DNA from: Idiomarina sp.
Lineage (GTDB): Bacteria; Pseudomonadota; Gammaproteobacteria; Enterobacterales; Alteromonadaceae
Direction of reading: 5' to 3'
DNA length: 64,000 bases
NCBI GenBank assembly: GCA_020831965.1
Contig: JAFIFP010000006.1
Coordinates: 49,610 to 113,609, forward strand
Shown: in pieces, positions 8,662-17,412 of the stretch
Layout of the letters: each line of letters starts with the position of its first letter
Numbering within the stretch: the stretch's first letter is position 1
The notes under the pieces: model-generated
The model's database searches: none
Seen by the model: only the letters and a program-made list of their open reading frames with translations
Told to the model about the DNA's origin: nothing
Translations under genes and position numbers: made by a program

Positions 8662-9735
8662 TTACTTTAATGCAATAGCGGTCTTGAGGAGTTCGTCACT
8701 CACATCAGACGTTGTCATTTCTACCTGGCCAATGCGGCGTGGAAGAATAAAACGAACTTGCCCTGCTTTGACTTTCTTGTCTCGTGAGAAACGCTGCTGC
8801 CACTGCTCCCAAGGAATGTCTGGAGCTGTGGCGGGAAGCCCTGCGGCTTCCACTAATGCGCGGAGGCGTCGATATTCTGACGCTTCACACCACCCCATTA
8901 CGCTTGCAAGGTACGAAGCAATTACCATGCCAGCTGCAACACCTTCGCCATGCAGCCACTCGCTATAGCCTGTGGCTGCTTCGATAACATGACCAAAGGT
9001 ATGGCCGAAATTGAGTAATGCGCGTTGACCTTGTTCGCGTTCATCGGCCGCAACAAAGCGTGCTTTGCTCTGACAGCTGACTTGAATTGCGTATTGCAGA
9101 GCCGCGGGGTCACGGGCAAGGAGTGCGGACATGTTGTGCTCGAGCCAGGTGAAAAAGTCAGCGTCAATGATCGCGCCATACTTAATGACTTCGGCAATGC
9201 CGGCTCGCAGTTCTCGATCGGGCAAGGTCGCCAAGGTGTCTGTGTCGATCAGTACCGCAGAAGGCTGGTGAAAGGCGCCAATCAGATTCTTGCCTTGCGG
9301 GTGATTGACCGCCGTTTTACCGCCAACAGAAGAGTCCACTTGAGAGAGCAGTGTGGTTGGTATTTGAATTAAAGCAATACCACGTTGATAGGTTGCGGCG
9401 ACAAACCCTGCTAAATCACCCACAACTCCGCCACCGAGTGCAACAATAATACCGTCACGATGCAGGCCTGATGCGAGTACTGCATCCATGGCTTCGGTAT
9501 AGGTTGCTAAGGACTTATGTACTTCGCCGTCGGGCATGAGGTATGTACCAACAACGCGATCACCCAAAGTAGCAAGGAGCGGCGCCAGATAATGTTCGGC
9601 CACCGTGGGATTACTCACGATAAAAACTTTACCCGTGAGTTGCTCGGAGAGGATGAAATTGGCTTGGTTTAAGAGTGCGGCCCCGACGAAGATGGGGTAA
9701 CTGCGAGCACCGAGTTGAACATTCAGCGTCTCCAT
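8662..9735 (-). CDS. aroB: 3-dehydroquinate synthase
   Basis: Second step of the shikimate pathway: converts DAHP to 3-dehydroquinate with NAD and a divalent metal. Recognisable blocks are the NAD-binding ALGGGVVGDLAGFVAATYQRG, the PTTLLSQVDSSVGGKTAVNH region, and the metal ligands in GIAEVIKYG, FGHTFGHVIE and LHGEGVAAGM. Length (357 aa) is normal. A GAGGGG ribosome site precedes the ATG. It lies 61 bases after aroK, most likely in one transcript aroK-aroB-damX. Confidence 0.97.
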   Translation of the reverse strand: METLNVQLGARSYPIFVGAALLNQANFILSEQLTGKVFIVSNPTVAEHYLAPLLATLGDRVVGTYLMPDGEVHKSLATYTEAMDAVLASGLHRDGIIVALGGGVVGDLAGFVAATYQRGIALIQIPTTLLSQVDSSVGGKTAVNHPQGKNLIGAFHQPSAVLIDTDTLATLPDRELRAGIAEVIKYGAIIDADFFTWLEHNMSALLARDPAALQYAIQVSCQSKARFVAADEREQGQRALLNFGHTFGHVIEAATGYSEWLHGEGVAAGMVIASYLASVMGWCEASEYRRLRALVEAAGLPATAPDIPWEQWQQRFSRDKKVKAGQVRFILPRRIGQVEMTTSDVSDELLKTAIALK

Positions 9736-9796
9736 GTGTTTCCCCTCTTCGTGTGTGCGGGCCGGCTAGCGAGCTTTTATCGTTGGTTGGAAATGA

Positions 9797-10315
9797 CTAA
9801 AAGCCCAGTTGTTCGATGATCTGACCCGCAACAATTTTGGCACTTTGCTCGTCAGTTTGAATCACTAAATCAGCAATTTCTTCATACAATGGCTCGCGCT
9901 CTTTGGCGAGACTTTCTAATACTTCACGCGGGTCATTCGCATTTGCAAGCAGCGGCCGGCGCTTGTCGCGTTCAGTGCGTGCAACTTGCTTATCAATATT
10001 AGTTTTGAGGTACACCACGATACCGCGTGCCGACAAACGGTTGCGGTTTTCTTTGCTAATGATCGAGCCACCACCGGTCGCAAGCACAATACCTACGTGC
10101 TCGGTTAGTTCACCGATGACTTTCTCTTCACGATCACGGAAGCCTTCTTCACCTTCAAGCTCAAAGACCCAACTAATATCGGCGCCAGTACGACGTTCAA
10201 TTTCAGAGTCAGAGTCGAAAAATTCAAGATGGAGGGATTTGGCGATTTGCCGTCCGATCGTGCTTTTGCCCGCGCCCATGGGGCCAACCAGAAAAATATT
10301 ACGCTTATCAGCCAT
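9797..10315 (-). CDS. aroK: Shikimate kinase I
   Basis: Phosphorylates shikimate with ATP. The Walker A motif [15 protein letters not shown] is at residues 11-25, the substrate-binding [13 protein letters not shown] follows, and the RR and lid region [10 protein letters not shown] are intact. Length (172 aa) is normal for AroK. It heads the aroK-aroB-damX group. Normally the pilMNOPQ genes lie immediately upstream; here that position holds two small ORFs. Confidence 0.97.
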   Translation of the reverse strand: MADKRNIFLVGPMGAGKSTIGRQIAKSLHLEFFDSDSEIERRTGADISWVFELEGEEGFRDREEKVIGELTEHVGIVLATGGGSIISKENRNRLSARGIVVYLKTNIDKQVARTERDKRRPLLANANDPREVLESLAKEREPLYEEIADLVIQTDEQSAKIVAGQIIEQLGF

Positions 10316-10443
10316 AACTTGCTTACGTCACTTCTTTATTAATCGCGATTACACACAATGATGAGTGTCTATCCACCCCTGTACCTGTGAAAAAAGACAC
10401 GCGATTATCGCAATTTGTGCGGTCTGGCGCAACCAATTACGGC

Positions 10444-11034
10444 CTAGGGCTCTTCTAGCAAGCCATAGAGAGGTTGCCGATAAGTACACCCAGATGGCTG
10501 ATGACGCCACCATACGGCGGTTGTGTCCGCTTGCAGAAATAACCAGCCTGTAGCCATAAATTCCTCGCCTTGATAAAGAGTTAAGTGTTCACCGCTCATC
10601 ACCTCAATTTGCACCAAAGTAAGTTCAGTTCGCCATTGCACGGCGCTCAACTTGGGTGATGTAAATGTAAGGTGAATGCACGGGTCTCTGGGTATCTCAA
10701 CCGCTAGAGCGGGTGTTTTAGAGCTCTCGTGGAGTTGAGCGGAAGTGTGTCGGGCTTCGGTAGTCGTGTCGTCCGGCGCTTCGATAGGGAGCGCTGGTGT
10801 CATAGGTGCCGCTTCCCCAGCTAAGGTTGCTTGGTGGCTGTTCTCTTGGTTGTGCTCTTGGCTGTTCTCTTGGCTGTGCAAAGGGTTATAAAAAGGATTA
10901 TATAAAGAGGTATACCCTGGGTTAAATAAGAACAAAGATAAGGCAATACACATCAGCACCATGAGCAAGGCACTTTGGCGAACATTCCGTTGATGCCACA
11001 GTCGATAGCGCCGCGGCCGCAGTAGGTTCAACAT
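10444..11034 (-). CDS. Small membrane protein in the pil locus, PilN/PilP-like remnant?
   Basis: A 196-residue protein with one N-terminal transmembrane helix (SALLMVLMCIALSLFLF, about residues 21-37) preceded by a basic LNLLRPRRYRLWHQR. A low-complexity Gln/Asn/His/Glu and Thr/Ser linker separates it from a compact C-terminal part (about 115-196). The N terminus resembles that of PilN or HofN (a conserved NLLP/R-R start followed by a TM helix), and the C-terminal part is vaguely like PilP/HofP. The ORF overlaps the preceding one by 7 bases. Position between mrcA and aroK fits a reduced pilus-assembly gene. Homology is tentative. Confidence 0.5.
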   Translation of the reverse strand: MLNLLRPRRYRLWHQRNVRQSALLMVLMCIALSLFLFNPGYTSLYNPFYNPLHSQENSQEHNQENSHQATLAGEAAPMTPALPIEAPDDTTTEARHTSAQLHESSKTPALAVEIPRDPCIHLTFTSPKLSAVQWRTELTLVQIEVMSGEHLTLYQGEEFMATGWLFLQADTTAVWWRHQPSGCTYRQPLYGLLEEP

Positions 11035-11690
11035 GAGGTAGCGAATGGCTGTAGAGCCAAACTAATGGCGTAAAGAGCATCATGCGGGCTTTGCAAAACA
11101 TGATGAGCCGGTGACGCATGCCATAGAAGTTCTGCCTGCGGGTGCAACGCTGGTTTTGCAACGAGCGCATGAAGGTGGATGCCGCGCTGCCTAATGGGAG
11201 CCATAAAGGTGTCGACGACGGTTTTGCGCGCCAACAACATCTCGACTCGCTCCGAGTCTTGGGTGCTATCCCAATACCAGTCTGCTGGCGTGTACCCTTG
11301 TTCGACCAACCATGCTCGTTCCCACTGTTGCCGAGGCGGCATCGCCGGAGGCAATGGTAGGGTTATCTCGGTCGCATCATTGCTAGGCAAGTGCGTAATA
11401 ATTGGTTCATAGCGTATTTGAGAGTTTTTTTGGAACGCCGTGGAACTAATGAAATCGCATAGGCTCTCAGTACTGTGTGTGTGAATTGGGCACTGGCAGA
11501 GACACCGTAACCGCAGCGTGTCCTGCCGGTTGGCCAACCGCGATTTGCGAATCGACACTTGATTCGAACGCTGAGAAGAAACGCCGCTAACTAATGCCGC
11601 GGTCAGCACTGAACCTTGATAGAACACTCCCCAAAACAGCCGCTGACGACTTCTGTGGTACCATTCCGTATATTTTTTCAACGGCTTCAT
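11028..11690 (-). CDS. Uncharacterised protein in the pil locus, HofM/PilM-like remnant?
   Basis: A 220-residue soluble protein without recognised catalytic motifs. Its C-terminal half (WERAWLVEQGYTPADWYWDS, then ARKTVVDTFMAPIRQRGIHL and ending DALYAISLALQPF) recalls the C-terminal part of HofM, the minimal PilM of enteric bacteria. Four Cys cluster in residues about 83-97. It is divergent from mrcA and has a GGAAG ribosome site. Together with the following ORF it occupies the place of pilMNOPQ, yet no secretin (PilQ) remains. The assignment rests mainly on position. Confidence 0.5.
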   Translation of the reverse strand: MKPLKKYTEWYHRSRQRLFWGVFYQGSVLTAALVSGVSSQRSNQVSIRKSRLANRQDTLRLRCLCQCPIHTHSTESLCDFISSTAFQKNSQIRYEPIITHLPSNDATEITLPLPPAMPPRQQWERAWLVEQGYTPADWYWDSTQDSERVEMLLARKTVVDTFMAPIRQRGIHLHALVAKPALHPQAELLWHASPAHHVLQSPHDALYAISLALQPFATSC

Positions 11691-11736
11691 CTTGGCTTCC
11701 TTGCAAAGGTTGAACGTGAATAAAATGCAATAACGG

Positions 11737-11765
11737 TTAAATTTAGTGCAGAAAATCCCTATAAT
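11737..11765 (+). promoter_or_regulatory. Candidate sigma70 promoter of mrcA
   Basis: A perfect -10 TATAAT is at 11760-11765 with a weak -35 (TTAAAT, 11737-11742) 17 bases upstream. It would start transcription about 30 bases before the GTG start at 11804. Confidence 0.5.
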
Positions 11766-11803
11766 GCGCCGGTAATTTGGCCGGCAATCGCGGAAGTGTT
11801 CTA

Positions 11804-14353
11804 GTGTTGAGATTTTTAAAGTATCTGGTGATTACCCTTTTCGTGCTGGGCGCGTTAGGCGTTGGTGCGATCATGGGGTTATATTTTTACGTGAAGCCAG
11901 AACTACCGAGTGTCGATACGCTTCGAGATGTTCGGCTGCAAACACCTATGCAGGTGTATACCAAAGACGGTCAACTCATTTCCCAGTTTGGTGAACAGCG
12001 CCGTATTCCAGTGACCTACGATGAGCTGCCACAGGCGATGATCGATGCTGTGTTGGCGACCGAAGACTCTCGTTTTTATGACCATTTTGGTGTTGATCCC
12101 ATTGGGGTCATGCGGGCTTTTCGCGTACTCGTGATGACGGGTGAAATGCGTGAAGGTGCCAGTACCATCACTATGCAGGTTGCACGAAACTTCTTCCTTA
12201 CCCGTGAACGCGCGTGGATGCGGAAGATCAAAGAAGCCTTTATTGCACTGCATATCGAACGCCTTCTGAGCAAAGAAGAAATACTCGCACTTTATATGAA
12301 TAAACCGGGCCTTGGGCATCGTGCTTATGGCGTCGCTGCGGCGGCTCAGGTCTACTACGGTCGCGATCTTGATCAGCTCACGCTCGCCGAAATCGCTACT
12401 ATTGCAGGTTTGTTCCAAGCCCCCTCAATTTTGAATCCGATTAGTAACCCTGCCGCTTCTGTGCAACGTCGTCGAATCGTTCTGCGCCGTATGCTCGACA
12501 TGGGCTTTATTGATCAAGATGCCTACGAAGCGGCATTTCATGCGCCTGTTACTGCGAGTTACCACGTTGCCGAGATTGAGGTGAGTGCGCCTTATTTGGC
12601 CGAGATGGTCCGCCAAGAAATGGTCGATCGTTACGGCGTCGAAGTGTACGACAGTGGCATGAAGGTCTACACCACTATTACTGCAGAAAAGCAGATGGCA
12701 GCGGAACAAGCACTGCGCGAGAACCTGCATGACTACGACGAGCGTCACGGTTATCGCGGTCCAGTGCGCCGTTTGTGGGGGCTGACCCCCGATGCGGTGC
12801 GTGGTTTACAGACTTCGGCGCTGATGGACGAAGCCACGATAGAAAATATTCGAGAGTTCAATGGTGGCCGCTGGGATGATGCGGCGATTCGCGCGCATTT
12901 AGCCCGTCAACCCCGTTTTGGACGATTGATTTCGGCGGTCGTATTAGAGGTTGGCGAAAAAGAAGCGGAAGTCATGCTTCGTGGCGGCCAGCGAATTACT
13001 TTGCCATGGGAAGCTATGGATTGGGCCCGTCAGTTTCTCGATCATGATCGCCAAGGGCGCGCACCGCGCACCGCGGGTGAGATTCTGGAAGCAGGTCATC
13101 AAGTGTGGATTCGCCGCGTCGGCGAGGAATATCGTCTCGCGCAATTGCCTGGACCAGCCTCAGCTGTGGTGGGACTAAACCCGCAAGATGGCGCTATTGA
13201 ATCTATTGTGGGTGGCTATAGCTTCAATGTGAGTCAATATAACCGGGCGATCCAAGCGAAGCGTCAGGTAGGTTCAACCATTAAACCTTTCATTTATGCG
13301 GCAGCGATGGAGCACGGCTTTACGTTAGCGAGCCTCGTTAACGACGCGCCGATCACGCAGTGGAATCCGGGCTCTGGTTCGGCATGGCGTCCGCGCAACT
13401 CACCTGAAGTGTATGATGGTCCAATTCGGTTACGCGAGGCACTCGCGCGCTCGAAGAACGTAGTCTCTGTGCGCTTGTTGCGGTCCATGGGTGTGGATAC
13501 AACGGCGGATTACATTCGCCGATTCGGTTTCAAAGACGATGAGATTCCGCGCAACGAATCTTTATCACTCGGTTCTGCAAGCTTCACTCCACTTGAAATG
13601 GCGCGTGCTTTTGCGGTGTTCGCCAATGGTGGCTATTTAGTCGATCCCTATTTTATTGCGCGCATTGAAGATGCGGACGGCGAAGAGGTCTATCGTGCGA
13701 ACCCTAAACTAGTCTGTCCGGATTGTCGCCAAGAAGAGCTGAATCCAGACGGTTGGTGGGAAGATGAGCCTTTACCACAGGCGCCTCGCGTTATTTCAGA
13801 GCAAGCGGCCTTTTTGGTAACTGAAGCCTTGAAGTCGGCAATTTGGGGCGGCGGCTCGTGGCAGCATCAAACGGGCTGGAATGGCACCGGCTGGCGTGCT
13901 CAGAGTTTGCGTAATCGCAATATTGCCGGTAAGACAGGTACAACGAACGATGTGCGCGATGCTTGGTTTGCGGGTTATTCGCGCGGGCATGTGGGCGTAA
14001 TTTGGGTCGGTTTTGATAACCTGGAATTCCCGCTCGGTCGAACAACGCTGAATGCTAACTTAGGTCGTCAGCGACAGCCAATTACTGCCTCAGAAGCTGG
14101 GGGAACAACGGCATTACCGGGTTGGATTCGCTACATGGAAACAGCGTTGCCACTCGTCGATAGCAGCCCATTTGAGCTGCCAAGTCAGATGATGTCGGTG
14201 CGCATTGATCAGCGTAGCGGCAAGCTTTCTCGCCGCACGGATCATACAAGCCAGTTTGAGTACTTTATCGAAGGTTCGGCGCCCACTGAGTTTGCCGATG
14301 ACGGCCAACGCTCACCACGCGTGTTTGAAGACGCTGATAACGGCTTGTTCTAA
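11804..14353 (+). CDS. mrcA: Penicillin-binding protein 1A
   Basis: Bifunctional peptidoglycan synthase, 849 aa. Order: one N-terminal transmembrane anchor (residues about 6-30), glycosyltransferase domain with EDSRFYDHFGVDPIG and GASTITMQVARNFFL, the OB-like insert, then the transpeptidase with SxxK in GSTIKPF, SxN in RSKNV and KTGTT in AGKTGTTNDVRDAWFAGYS. All catalytic motifs are present. The GTG at 11804 is preferred over the TTG at 11777 because GGAAG lies seven bases upstream and the product starts MLRFLKYL. mrcA divergent from the pil/aro genes is the usual order. Confidence 0.95.
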   Translation: MLRFLKYLVITLFVLGALGVGAIMGLYFYVKPELPSVDTLRDVRLQTPMQVYTKDGQLISQFGEQRRIPVTYDELPQAMIDAVLATEDSRFYDHFGVDPIGVMRAFRVLVMTGEMREGASTITMQVARNFFLTRERAWMRKIKEAFIALHIERLLSKEEILALYMNKPGLGHRAYGVAAAAQVYYGRDLDQLTLAEIATIAGLFQAPSILNPISNPAASVQRRRIVLRRMLDMGFIDQDAYEAAFHAPVTASYHVAEIEVSAPYLAEMVRQEMVDRYGVEVYDSGMKVYTTITAEKQMAAEQALRENLHDYDERHGYRGPVRRLWGLTPDAVRGLQTSALMDEATIENIREFNGGRWDDAAIRAHLARQPRFGRLISAVVLEVGEKEAEVMLRGGQRITLPWEAMDWARQFLDHDRQGRAPRTAGEILEAGHQVWIRRVGEEYRLAQLPGPASAVVGLNPQDGAIESIVGGYSFNVSQYNRAIQAKRQVGSTIKPFIYAAAMEHGFTLASLVNDAPITQWNPGSGSAWRPRNSPEVYDGPIRLREALARSKNVVSVRLLRSMGVDTTADYIRRFGFKDDEIPRNESLSLGSASFTPLEMARAFAVFANGGYLVDPYFIARIEDADGEEVYRANPKLVCPDCRQEELNPDGWWEDEPLPQAPRVISEQAAFLVTEALKSAIWGGGSWQHQTGWNGTGWRAQSLRNRNIAGKTGTTNDVRDAWFAGYSRGHVGVIWVGFDNLEFPLGRTTLNANLGRQRQPITASEAGGTTALPGWIRYMETALPLVDSSPFELPSQMMSVRIDQRSGKLSRRTDHTSQFEYFIEGSAPTEFADDGQRSPRVFEDADNGLF

Positions 14354-14404
14354 TCTCTTCGCGTTTCTTCGCGGATCGTGGACAATCCAATTGCAGAAGA
14401 CAAG

Positions 14405-14425
14405 CAGGGCGGTTTAACCGCCCTG
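14405..14425. terminator. Palindrome between convergent mrcA and metL
   Basis: A perfect 10 bp inverted repeat (CAGGGCGGTT / AACCGCCCTG) with one central base overlaps the metL stop codon. There is no strong T tract on either side, so it may act as a transcript-end hairpin for the convergent pair rather than as a classical terminator. Confidence 0.4.
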
Positions 14426-16870
14426 TTGCTGTCCAAGCCGCGCGAGTAGCTGATGCAAGTCAGACTGGACACCACCAGCGGTGACTTTACGCCCAGCTCC
14501 TGGACCACTGATGACCAGTGGCATGTCGTGATACCAATCACTGAAGATGACAAAAATATTCTCGCCTGGAATCAGGTTCGTCAGCATGTCGGTATTGGAA
14601 ATAAAGTCGATGCCAACCCGAGCATAACTCCGGTCGTCTTCTACTGAGAAGCTTGCCATGAGACGCGGAAGCTTGTCTTCTTCGCGCGCTTTTGCCCAGA
14701 GTGCCGCCATTGGCGCATCGAGTTCATCGAGACGACTCATAAAGTCCTCGAGCGGCAGATCACGTAACGCTTCGGGAACTAAACCTTCAACTTCAACGTC
14801 CTTCCAATCTAAGCTCGCACCAATGTCACGCGCGACGATTAGGAGTTTGCGGACGATGTCCTGACAAGACAAGTCTTCCCGTGGATCGGGTTCGGTAAAG
14901 CCTTCCTCTTTAGCACGGCGAACCAATTGGCTGAAGCTCTCTTTGCCATCATCGTAATGTTCAAACAGCCAGCTCATGGTGCCGGAGAAAATCCCTGAGA
15001 TACTGCGAATTTTGTCGCCTGACCGCATGAGGTCGTTAATCGCGTAGTTCAACGGCAGGCCGGCGCCCACAGTCGTGTTATAAAGCCATTCGCGCTTGTA
15101 CTCATGTTGAATGGTGCGGATCTCACGATACAACCCTTCTTCTGAAGCACCTGCGCGTTTGTTCGCACTGATCACATGCATACCATTGGCGAAGAAGCTC
15201 GGATACAACTGGGCGACTGAACTGGAATCCGTGAGATCCATCACGATGAGCTCATCACAGGGCGCATTTGGCAATTCACGCAGTAACTCTGTGATTACAT
15301 AAGGACGTGCTAGACGATCAAAGTTGTCTTGCCAGTCTTGTAGGTCGACACCGTTGTAATCCAGCCAAACCCGCGTTGAATTGGCGACACCCATGATTTT
15401 TACGTCAATGGCTTCATTTAGATTATCGCGTTGCTGGCGGAATAGCTGCAGCCATTCACTACCAATGTTGCCACGCCCCACCACCAAAATACCGACACTG
15501 CGACGGAAGTTGAACAGCAGGCTATGCAGACGATTGAGTAGGCGGTTATCCAGCTTCTGACCCAAGATAGCGATCGCCGAATTACTGTTTGGGGCGACCG
15601 AGAAGTGACGCAGTTGCTGCTCGTCCACTTCTCGCTTCAATACCGCGAACTGCTGCGTTTCCTTAATTCGCGCGCCAACCAAAGCGACCATACTGTAGCC
15701 GCTCACTTCATGGGCATGGTGTTCCGCGTCTTGACGAGCCAGCCAATCCCGAACGTACTCCAAATGGTTTTGATGGAACGCAAAATGCCGTTCACCCTCG
15801 TCGGTCCAATGGAGTAGGGGTTCTAGTTTGGTGTCTTCAAAGGCTTGCAGCAACGCATGATGTTCCAATGGAATACTGAAGAGCGTTACGTCTTGTAATG
15901 AGGTGAGTACCTTCCCTTGTGGGTCGGTGTAATCATATTGGCCAATGCGTGTTTGCTGATTCTCAACCTTAAGGCTGGAGCGTACGCTGATCACCATGCG
16001 GTTGCGGTTAACCGGCTGGAATGTGCGTGGATGCAACACGGGGCTGCCGAGTCGCGCGAGCTCCTCAGCTTCTGCCCAATCGAGGGTTGGCAGACTCACA
16101 ACTCGCTCAACTTTGCGTGGATCAGCCGAATAAACGCCAGCAACGTCTTTCCAGATTGTGGTTTGACGGCTGTCGATTAAACTACCAATCAAGGTGGCTG
16201 AATAGTCGGAACCATTACGCCCGAGCAACAATGTCCGCCCGGTATCTGCTTCGGCGCAAATAAAACCGGTCACTACAAAACGTGTGCCTGGGTAAGGCGC
16301 AATCCGTTCCAGCAATTTTTGCCGCGAAGTCGCGGTATGAATGACAGGCTCTGCTGCGTCGTCAGCGAATAGGAAGGTACGGGCATCGATGTAGTCTGCG
16401 CGAGTACCTTGTTTTTGCAACAGGGCGGCGAGTAAACGTGCCGACCAGAGTTCACCGTATGCGCACAGTTCAGCGCGAGGGATTTCTTCATCGCCAATCA
16501 GCCATTGTTGCCAGCGCGCAAAGTCGTGATCGGACAGTTCTAGAGTTTGCTCAAGTTGGCGACCGGCCAGCAACTCTTCGATGAGGCCTTGTTGATAACG
16601 CTTGAGACTGCCAAGCAGGGTGGCCGCGTAATCGGGTTGCGACTCCCGAGCTTCCACAATGGCAAGGATGCGATTCGTGGTGTCGCCTGCCGCAGAGACA
16701 ATCACTAAGTCGCTACTACCTGCATGTTCAGTGACAATGCGAGCCACGCGACGATAGCAATAGGCGTCGGCTAAACTGCTGCCACCGAATTTGTGCAGAT
16801 GAATTTCGTCTGCAATGGCTTGAATCCGTTCTGCAGAAACCAACGTGTTTTGCTCTGTGTCTGTGGTCAT
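14414..16870 (-). CDS. metL: Bifunctional aspartokinase II / homoserine dehydrogenase II
   Basis: An 818-residue fusion. The N-terminal aspartokinase opens with HLHKFGGSSLADAYCYRRVA and carries the LLGRNGSDYSATLIGSLI block; the C-terminal homoserine dehydrogenase (from about residue 465) has the NAD(P) motif ILVVGRGNIGSEWLQLF, SANKRAG and the GIFSGTMSWLFE segment. Sequence resembles MetL more than ThrA, agreeing with its position divergent from metJ. In enterics metL follows metB; here metB is absent and metL itself is the first gene opposite metJ. Expression is probably repressed by MetJ with S-adenosylmethionine through the boxes at 16941. Confidence 0.93.
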   Translation of the reverse strand: MTTDTEQNTLVSAERIQAIADEIHLHKFGGSSLADAYCYRRVARIVTEHAGSSDLVIVSAAGDTTNRILAIVEARESQPDYAATLLGSLKRYQQGLIEELLAGRQLEQTLELSDHDFARWQQWLIGDEEIPRAELCAYGELWSARLLAALLQKQGTRADYIDARTFLFADDAAEPVIHTATSRQKLLERIAPYPGTRFVVTGFICAEADTGRTLLLGRNGSDYSATLIGSLIDSRQTTIWKDVAGVYSADPRKVERVVSLPTLDWAEAEELARLGSPVLHPRTFQPVNRNRMVISVRSSLKVENQQTRIGQYDYTDPQGKVLTSLQDVTLFSIPLEHHALLQAFEDTKLEPLLHWTDEGERHFAFHQNHLEYVRDWLARQDAEHHAHEVSGYSMVALVGARIKETQQFAVLKREVDEQQLRHFSVAPNSNSAIAILGQKLDNRLLNRLHSLLFNFRRSVGILVVGRGNIGSEWLQLFRQQRDNLNEAIDVKIMGVANSTRVWLDYNGVDLQDWQDNFDRLARPYVITELLRELPNAPCDELIVMDLTDSSSVAQLYPSFFANGMHVISANKRAGASEEGLYREIRTIQHEYKREWLYNTTVGAGLPLNYAINDLMRSGDKIRSISGIFSGTMSWLFEHYDDGKESFSQLVRRAKEEGFTEPDPREDLSCQDIVRKLLIVARDIGASLDWKDVEVEGLVPEALRDLPLEDFMSRLDELDAPMAALWAKAREEDKLPRLMASFSVEDDRSYARVGIDFISNTDMLTNLIPGENIFVIFSDWYHDMPLVISGPGAGRKVTAGGVQSDLHQLLARLGQQQGG

Positions 16871-16940
16871 GAATTACGCCTGACTACTTTGCTAGTGAAC
16901 TGATGAATGCCTCGCATCATAACGAAACTTTCTCGCAAAT

Positions 16941-16956
16941 AGAAGTTTAGATGGCT
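16941..16956. promoter_or_regulatory. Candidate MetJ operator (two tandem Met boxes)
   Basis: AGAAGTTT followed directly by AGATGGCT; each matches the MetJ consensus AGACGTCT at 6 of 8 positions, and tandem 8-mers are how MetJ binds. The site lies in the 186-base gap between divergent metL and metJ, where it could control both. Confidence 0.6.
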
Positions 16957-17056
16957 AAATACTTTTGCTTAAGGCATAATACTGAATCGCATAAGCTTAT
17001 AACTAAAATGCAGGGTTTTCCTCTGCGCTAGCGTGGATTTACCGGAGGTTTTCAGA

Positions 17057-17383
17057 ATGAAATGGAACGGCGATTACATTTACCCATACGCTGAGCACGG
17101 CAAGAAGAGCGAACAGGTGAAAAAAGTGACGGTATCCATTCCATTGCGGGTGTTAAAGGTTCTCACTGACGAGCGCACGCGGCGGCAGGTGAATAGCTTA
17201 CGCCATGCCACCAACAGTGAATTACTTTGCGAAGCCTTTTTACATGCGTTTACTGGCCAACCCTTACCTACCGACGAAGACCTACGCAAAGATAATCCCT
17301 ACAAAATTCCAGAGCAGGTTCGCGAAATCCTGAAAGAACAAGGCATTGAAGTCGGTCCCGACGAAGTGCCGGAAAAAGACTGA
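17057..17383 (+). CDS. metJ: Methionine repressor MetJ
   Basis: A 108-residue ribbon-helix-helix repressor that uses S-adenosylmethionine as corepressor. The core is nearly identical to the enteric protein: [20 protein letters not shown] (DNA-contacting strand), then [20 protein letters not shown] and [16 protein letters not shown]. The ATG at 17057 with ACCGGAGG upstream is the start; an upstream alternative start at 17033 adds eight residues not found in MetJ. The C-terminal tail diverges from E. coli. Confidence 0.97.
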   Translation: MKWNGDYIYPYAEHGKKSEQVKKVTVSIPLRVLKVLTDERTRRQVNSLRHATNSELLCEAFLHAFTGQPLPTDEDLRKDNPYKIPEQVREILKEQGIEVGPDEVPEKD

Positions 17384-17397
17384 GCGTTCGCTCAGTC
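17373..17397 (-). terminator. Rho-independent terminator of the malic enzyme gene
   Basis: On the minus strand GACTGAGCG-AA-CGCTCAGTC is followed by TTTTT. The 9 bp stem overlaps the metJ stop codon, so it probably serves the minus-strand malic enzyme transcript, and perhaps metJ less efficiently. Confidence 0.75.
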
Positions 17398-17412
17398 TCC
17401 CTTAAAACTCTC

